Assembly: GCF_900130035.1 (NCBI RefSeq)
Contig: NZ_FQXQ01000001.1
Span: forward strand, 434,001 to 498,000
Length of the DNA: 64,000 nucleotides
Source: Wenyingzhuangia marina
GTDB lineage: Bacteria; Bacteroidota; Bacteroidia; Flavobacteriales; Flavobacteriaceae
Direction of reading: 5' to 3'
The notes below the pieces were generated by a model that was not told where the DNA came from, ran no database searches, and saw only the letters and a list, made by a program, of their open reading frames with translations. Shown piece after piece: positions 63,064 to 64,000 of this stretch. The position numbers and the translations under genes were made by a program. How positions within the stretch are numbered: the stretch's first letter is position 1; the number at the start of each line of letters is the position of its first letter.

Positions 63064-63201
63064 AAAGTTAGAAAGTTAAAAGTTTGTAAAGTTGTACAAA
63101 ACTTACTTTCAGAACAAAATCAGCAATAGTTACTACAAGATTAAAAAGTTTTATATAAACAACTACTTTTTAACTTTATAAACTATTCAACTTTAAAAAC
63201 T
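63064..63201. repeat. Imperfect inverted repeat between purK and purE
   Basis: The left arm (63064-63093, AAAGTTAGAAAGTTAAAAGT then TTGTAAAGTT) is nearly the reverse complement of the right arm (63172-63201, AACTTTATAAACTATTCAAC then TTTAAAAACT), with a few mismatches and one gap. The arms enclose about 78 bp and end near the purE start. The layout resembles a small nonautonomous element or a long mRNA hairpin. Confidence 0.5.
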
Positions 63202-63208
63202 AAAAACA

Positions 63209-63706
63209 ATGAAAGTAGCAATCGTAATGGGGTCTGATTCAGATTTACCAGTAATGCAAGAAGCCATTGATATTTTAAAAGAATTTGAAATAGAAACTGA
63301 AGTAGATATTGTTTCTGCACACAGAACTCCAGAAAAATTATTTGACTTTTCTTCCAATGCTCACAAAAGAGGCATTTCTGTAATTATTGCAGGAGCTGGT
63401 GGTGCTGCACATTTACCAGGAATGGTAGCTAGTATGAGTCCATTACCTGTGATTGGAGTTCCAGTAAAATCTAGCAATTCTATTGATGGTTGGGATTCTG
63501 TATTGTCTATTCTACAAATGCCAGGGGGAGTTCCTGTGGCAACCGTTGCCTTAAACGGAGCAAAAAATGCAGGAATTTTAGCAGCTCAAATTATTGGAGC
63601 AAGCAACAGTACTGTTTTAGACAGCATAGTCGCTTACAAAGAAGGACTAAAAACCAAAGTAATTGAAGCTGCTGAAAGAGTAAAATCTTCTCAACAAGAA
63701 AAATAA
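63209..63706 (+). CDS. purE: N5-carboxyaminoimidazole ribonucleotide mutase
   Basis: PurE moves the carboxyl group of N5-CAIR to form CAIR. The 165-residue protein has the class I signature MGSDSDLPVM, the VSAHRTPEKLFDF motif with the catalytic His, and AGAGGAAHLPGMVA. Length is normal. Together with purK it forms the two-step bacterial AIR carboxylation route. Confidence 0.97.
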   Translation: MKVAIVMGSDSDLPVMQEAIDILKEFEIETEVDIVSAHRTPEKLFDFSSNAHKRGISVIIAGAGGAAHLPGMVASMSPLPVIGVPVKSSNSIDGWDSVLSILQMPGGVPVATVALNGAKNAGILAAQIIGASNSTVLDSIVAYKEGLKTKVIEAAERVKSSQQEK

Positions 63707-63749
63707 AACTTTTTCATAAGTTTATACCTTAATAACGCCTCCTCACGGA

Positions 63750-64000
63750 ATGAAAATAACAGAACACATTCAACAACCTATTTATAAAGAAATGGCTGCC
63801 TTTGAAGATAAATTCAAAGAAGCCATGGCTACCAAAGTACCGTTGTTAAATCGTATTACCCACTACATTGTTCGTAGAAAAGGTAAACAAATGCGACCAA
63901 TGTTTGTGTTTCTTGTTGCTAAAATGGTTTCTAACGGAAACTTTAACGAAAGAACTTACAGAGGAGCTGCTGTTATTGAATTAATTCACACCGCAACCTT
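63750..64000 (+). CDS. Polyprenyl synthetase, N-terminal part (3' partial)
   Basis: The frame starts at the ATG 63750 and runs off the window after about 83 residues. It has the trans-prenyltransferase N-terminus: RRKGKQMRPMFVFLVAKM and AAVIELIHTAT, just before the first DDxxD motif would come. Such enzymes make long isoprenoid chains for quinones or carriers. The gene is 43 bp after purE. Confidence 0.9.
   Translation, partial: MKITEHIQQPIYKEMAAFEDKFKEAMATKVPLLNRITHYIVRRKGKQMRPMFVFLVAKMVSNGNFNERTYRGAAVIELIHTAT

Noticed and set aside
1-64000. CRISPR arrays, prophage, transposases or integrases
   Set aside because: No regular spaced repeats and no gene with such motifs were found in the window.

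Overview
The window is a 64 kb piece of an AT-rich chromosome from a member of the Bacteroidota, almost certainly a marine Flavobacteriaceae. The evidence is consistent across the window: a type IX secretion lipoprotein (PorW/SprE), a rhamnogalacturonan lyase with a type IX sorting domain, a TonB-dependent receptor with a carboxypeptidase-regulatory-like N-terminal domain, an ATP synthase operon that lacks atpD and atpC, promoters with the TAnnTTTG minus-7 box, lipoproteins with lipobox Cys, and several flavobacterial families of unknown function. I see no rRNA, CRISPR array, transposase, integrase or prophage. Species cannot be fixed from this sequence alone.

Layout. 1-2 kb: the end of a cadherin-repeat surface protein and an unknown secreted protein. 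2-7 kb (minus): a split DUF4331 pair, a TPR lipoprotein and a TonB-dependent receptor. 7-12.5 kb: an alkyltransferase-like protein, trmB, a PPP-type phosphoesterase, a membrane 7TM-DISM/LuxR regulator with a palindrome next to it, and envelope proteins. 12.7-21 kb (minus): porW/sprE, then bactofilin-atpZ-DUF6168-atpB-E-F-H-A-G with structured intergenic regions. 21-26.6 kb: nitronate monooxygenase-like enzyme, M1 and S8 peptidases, an MBL-fold hydrolase. 26.7-31.6 kb (minus): a tight four-gene operon for synthesis and phosphorolysis of a glycosylglycerate solute, most likely glucosylglycerate. 31.9-42 kb: tRNA-Cys, folB, glnS, thioredoxin, a Crp/Fnr regulator, an AsmA-like protein, lysS, a candidate small RNA and a DUF456 protein. 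42-46 kb: an ECF sigma factor followed by a protein with an anti-sigma-like N-terminus, one membrane helix, a long linker and a predicted outer-membrane barrel. 45-50 kb (minus): a pectin-side-chain locus (SGNH esterase-like lipoprotein, FN3 lipoprotein, PL11 lyase). 50-58 kb: a SpoU methyltransferase, then a run mutS, TRIC channel, transglutaminase-like protein, second SpoU methyltransferase, histidine kinase. 58-64 kb: GH20 hexosaminidase, HIT protein, greA, a Rieske-like lipoprotein, purK, purE and the start of a polyprenyl synthase.

How the genes fit together. The glycosylglycerate operon encodes a cycle: 3-phosphoglycerate plus NDP-glucose is condensed, dephosphorylated, then phosphorolysed to glucose-1-phosphate and glycerate, and the glycerate is rephosphorylated. 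The PL11 lyase needs the type IX system to which PorW belongs. The ATP synthase c subunit has the residues of a proton-translocating rotor. The most promising leads for follow-up are the glycosylglycerate operon, the envelope-spanning partner of the ECF sigma factor, the palindrome beside the 7TM/LuxR gene, the hairpins inside the atp operon and the candidate small RNA beside lysS. All family names come from recognising motifs by eye; no database search was possible.
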